Part shown: in pieces, positions 63,608 through 64,000 of the stretch
Numbering within the stretch: the first letter of the stretch is position 1
Layout: each line of letters opens with the position of its first letter
Assembly: GCA_030847615.1 (NCBI GenBank)
Contig: JAUMIR010000003.1
Span: forward strand, 59,939,001 to 60,003,000
From: Gambelia wislizenii
Lineage: Eukaryota > Chordata > Lepidosauria > Squamata > Crotaphytidae
DNA length: 64,000 nucleotides
Direction of reading: 5' to 3'
Program-made: the position numbers and the translations under genes
The notes under the pieces: generated by a model
The model's input: only the letters and a program-made list of their open reading frames with translations
Told to the model about the DNA's origin: nothing
Database searches by the model: none

Positions 63608-63919
63608 CCTTCTCAGGTTGTTTAATAACCATTGCATCTAACTGATAAACGTATGCCTTCCTTTTGTACTGCCTGCCTGCCCTCAGTTTGGAAATGTAGT
63701 CTTTCCATATTTGGTTCTGTATACTTTAAACTAGTCATTACTCTTACTAACTTTGTACAAAACTACAGTCTGAAGGACAAGACTATAGTTTCCTGTTGGA
63801 ACAGAAGTTATTTCAGAAGGTCTGACCTTCAGTATTCTGGTTGATGGGGCAACCATTAAATGCTTTATATATTTTACCTGAAAAACAAATCCTATCTTTT
63901 AAGAAAAAAGAATGAGTAT

Positions 63920-63925
63920 AATAAA
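63920..63925 (+). terminator. Candidate polyadenylation signal AATAAA
   Basis: AATAAA is followed within 40 bases by a T/G-rich stretch (TTCTGGTTTATGTTGCCTC). If it serves the ITM2C-like gene the 3' UTR would be about 4.4 kb and hold several repeats, which is long; it could serve nothing. Confidence 0.25.
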
Positions 63926-64000
63926 TTATTTTACTTCTGGTTTATGTTGCCTCTGTCTATTCCTGAGTGACATTCATTCTAAAAAAGGCGATGTCTATTT

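Overview
The window looks like vertebrate nuclear DNA, most likely from a squamate reptile (lizard or snake). The reasons are the repeat mixture and the one host gene. The repeats include CR1 LINEs with ATTCTATG-type 3' ends, a Bov-B (RTE) LINE, tRNA-headed SINEs with a Bov-B-like tail (Sauria type), a DIRS-type tyrosine-recombinase retrotransposon, Penelope-like elements with a GIY-YIG domain, and many pogo/Tigger-like and hAT-like MITEs. The host gene is a six-exon, mostly intronic ITM2/BRI-family gene. There are no bacterial operons, CRISPR arrays or prophages.

Left half (1-29.9 kb), repeats only: a SINE tail and MITE fragments (1-655); a decayed DIRS element in the order gag, RT, RNase H, methyltransferase-like, tyrosine recombinase (about 656-6050); a TIR MITE with TA target duplication (6054-6300); a LINE and MITE patchwork (7.7-10.5 kb); Penelope-like copy 1 (10.7-11.4 kb); a CR1 piece nested in a MITE (11.66-12.2 kb); a minus-strand Bov-B LINE (14.8-18.4 kb) interrupted by a 632-bp TIR element and two SINEs; a minus-strand CR1 (19.3-21.4 kb); a nearly full-length minus-strand APE-type LINE with a C-terminal zinc knuckle (22.56-26.5 kb); hAT elements and fold-back repeats; and Penelope-like copy 2 (29.0-29.9 kb), which abuts a CpG island.

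Right half (29.9-64 kb), one host gene on the + strand: an ITM2C-like gene with coding exons at 30151-30267, 44795-44953, 48969-49163, 52367-52477, 58496-58646 and 59470-59561. They join in frame to 274 codons plus a stop. The product is a type II membrane protein with a BRICHOS domain and a dibasic site that would release a 25-residue C-terminal peptide with two cysteines. Its introns carry further CR1, Sauria, Tigger-like, hAT and Penelope-like insertions. A candidate polyadenylation signal lies near the right edge.

The main novelty candidates are three. First, all five Penelope-like insertions have an inverted second arm, and at least two are bracketed by target-site duplications. Second, these elements carry a recurrent hammerhead-ribozyme-like motif. 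Third, the ITM2 gene is unusually diverged for ITM2C and may be an ITM2C ortholog or an extra paralogue. Repeat-family names rest on sequence recognition only; no database search was run.
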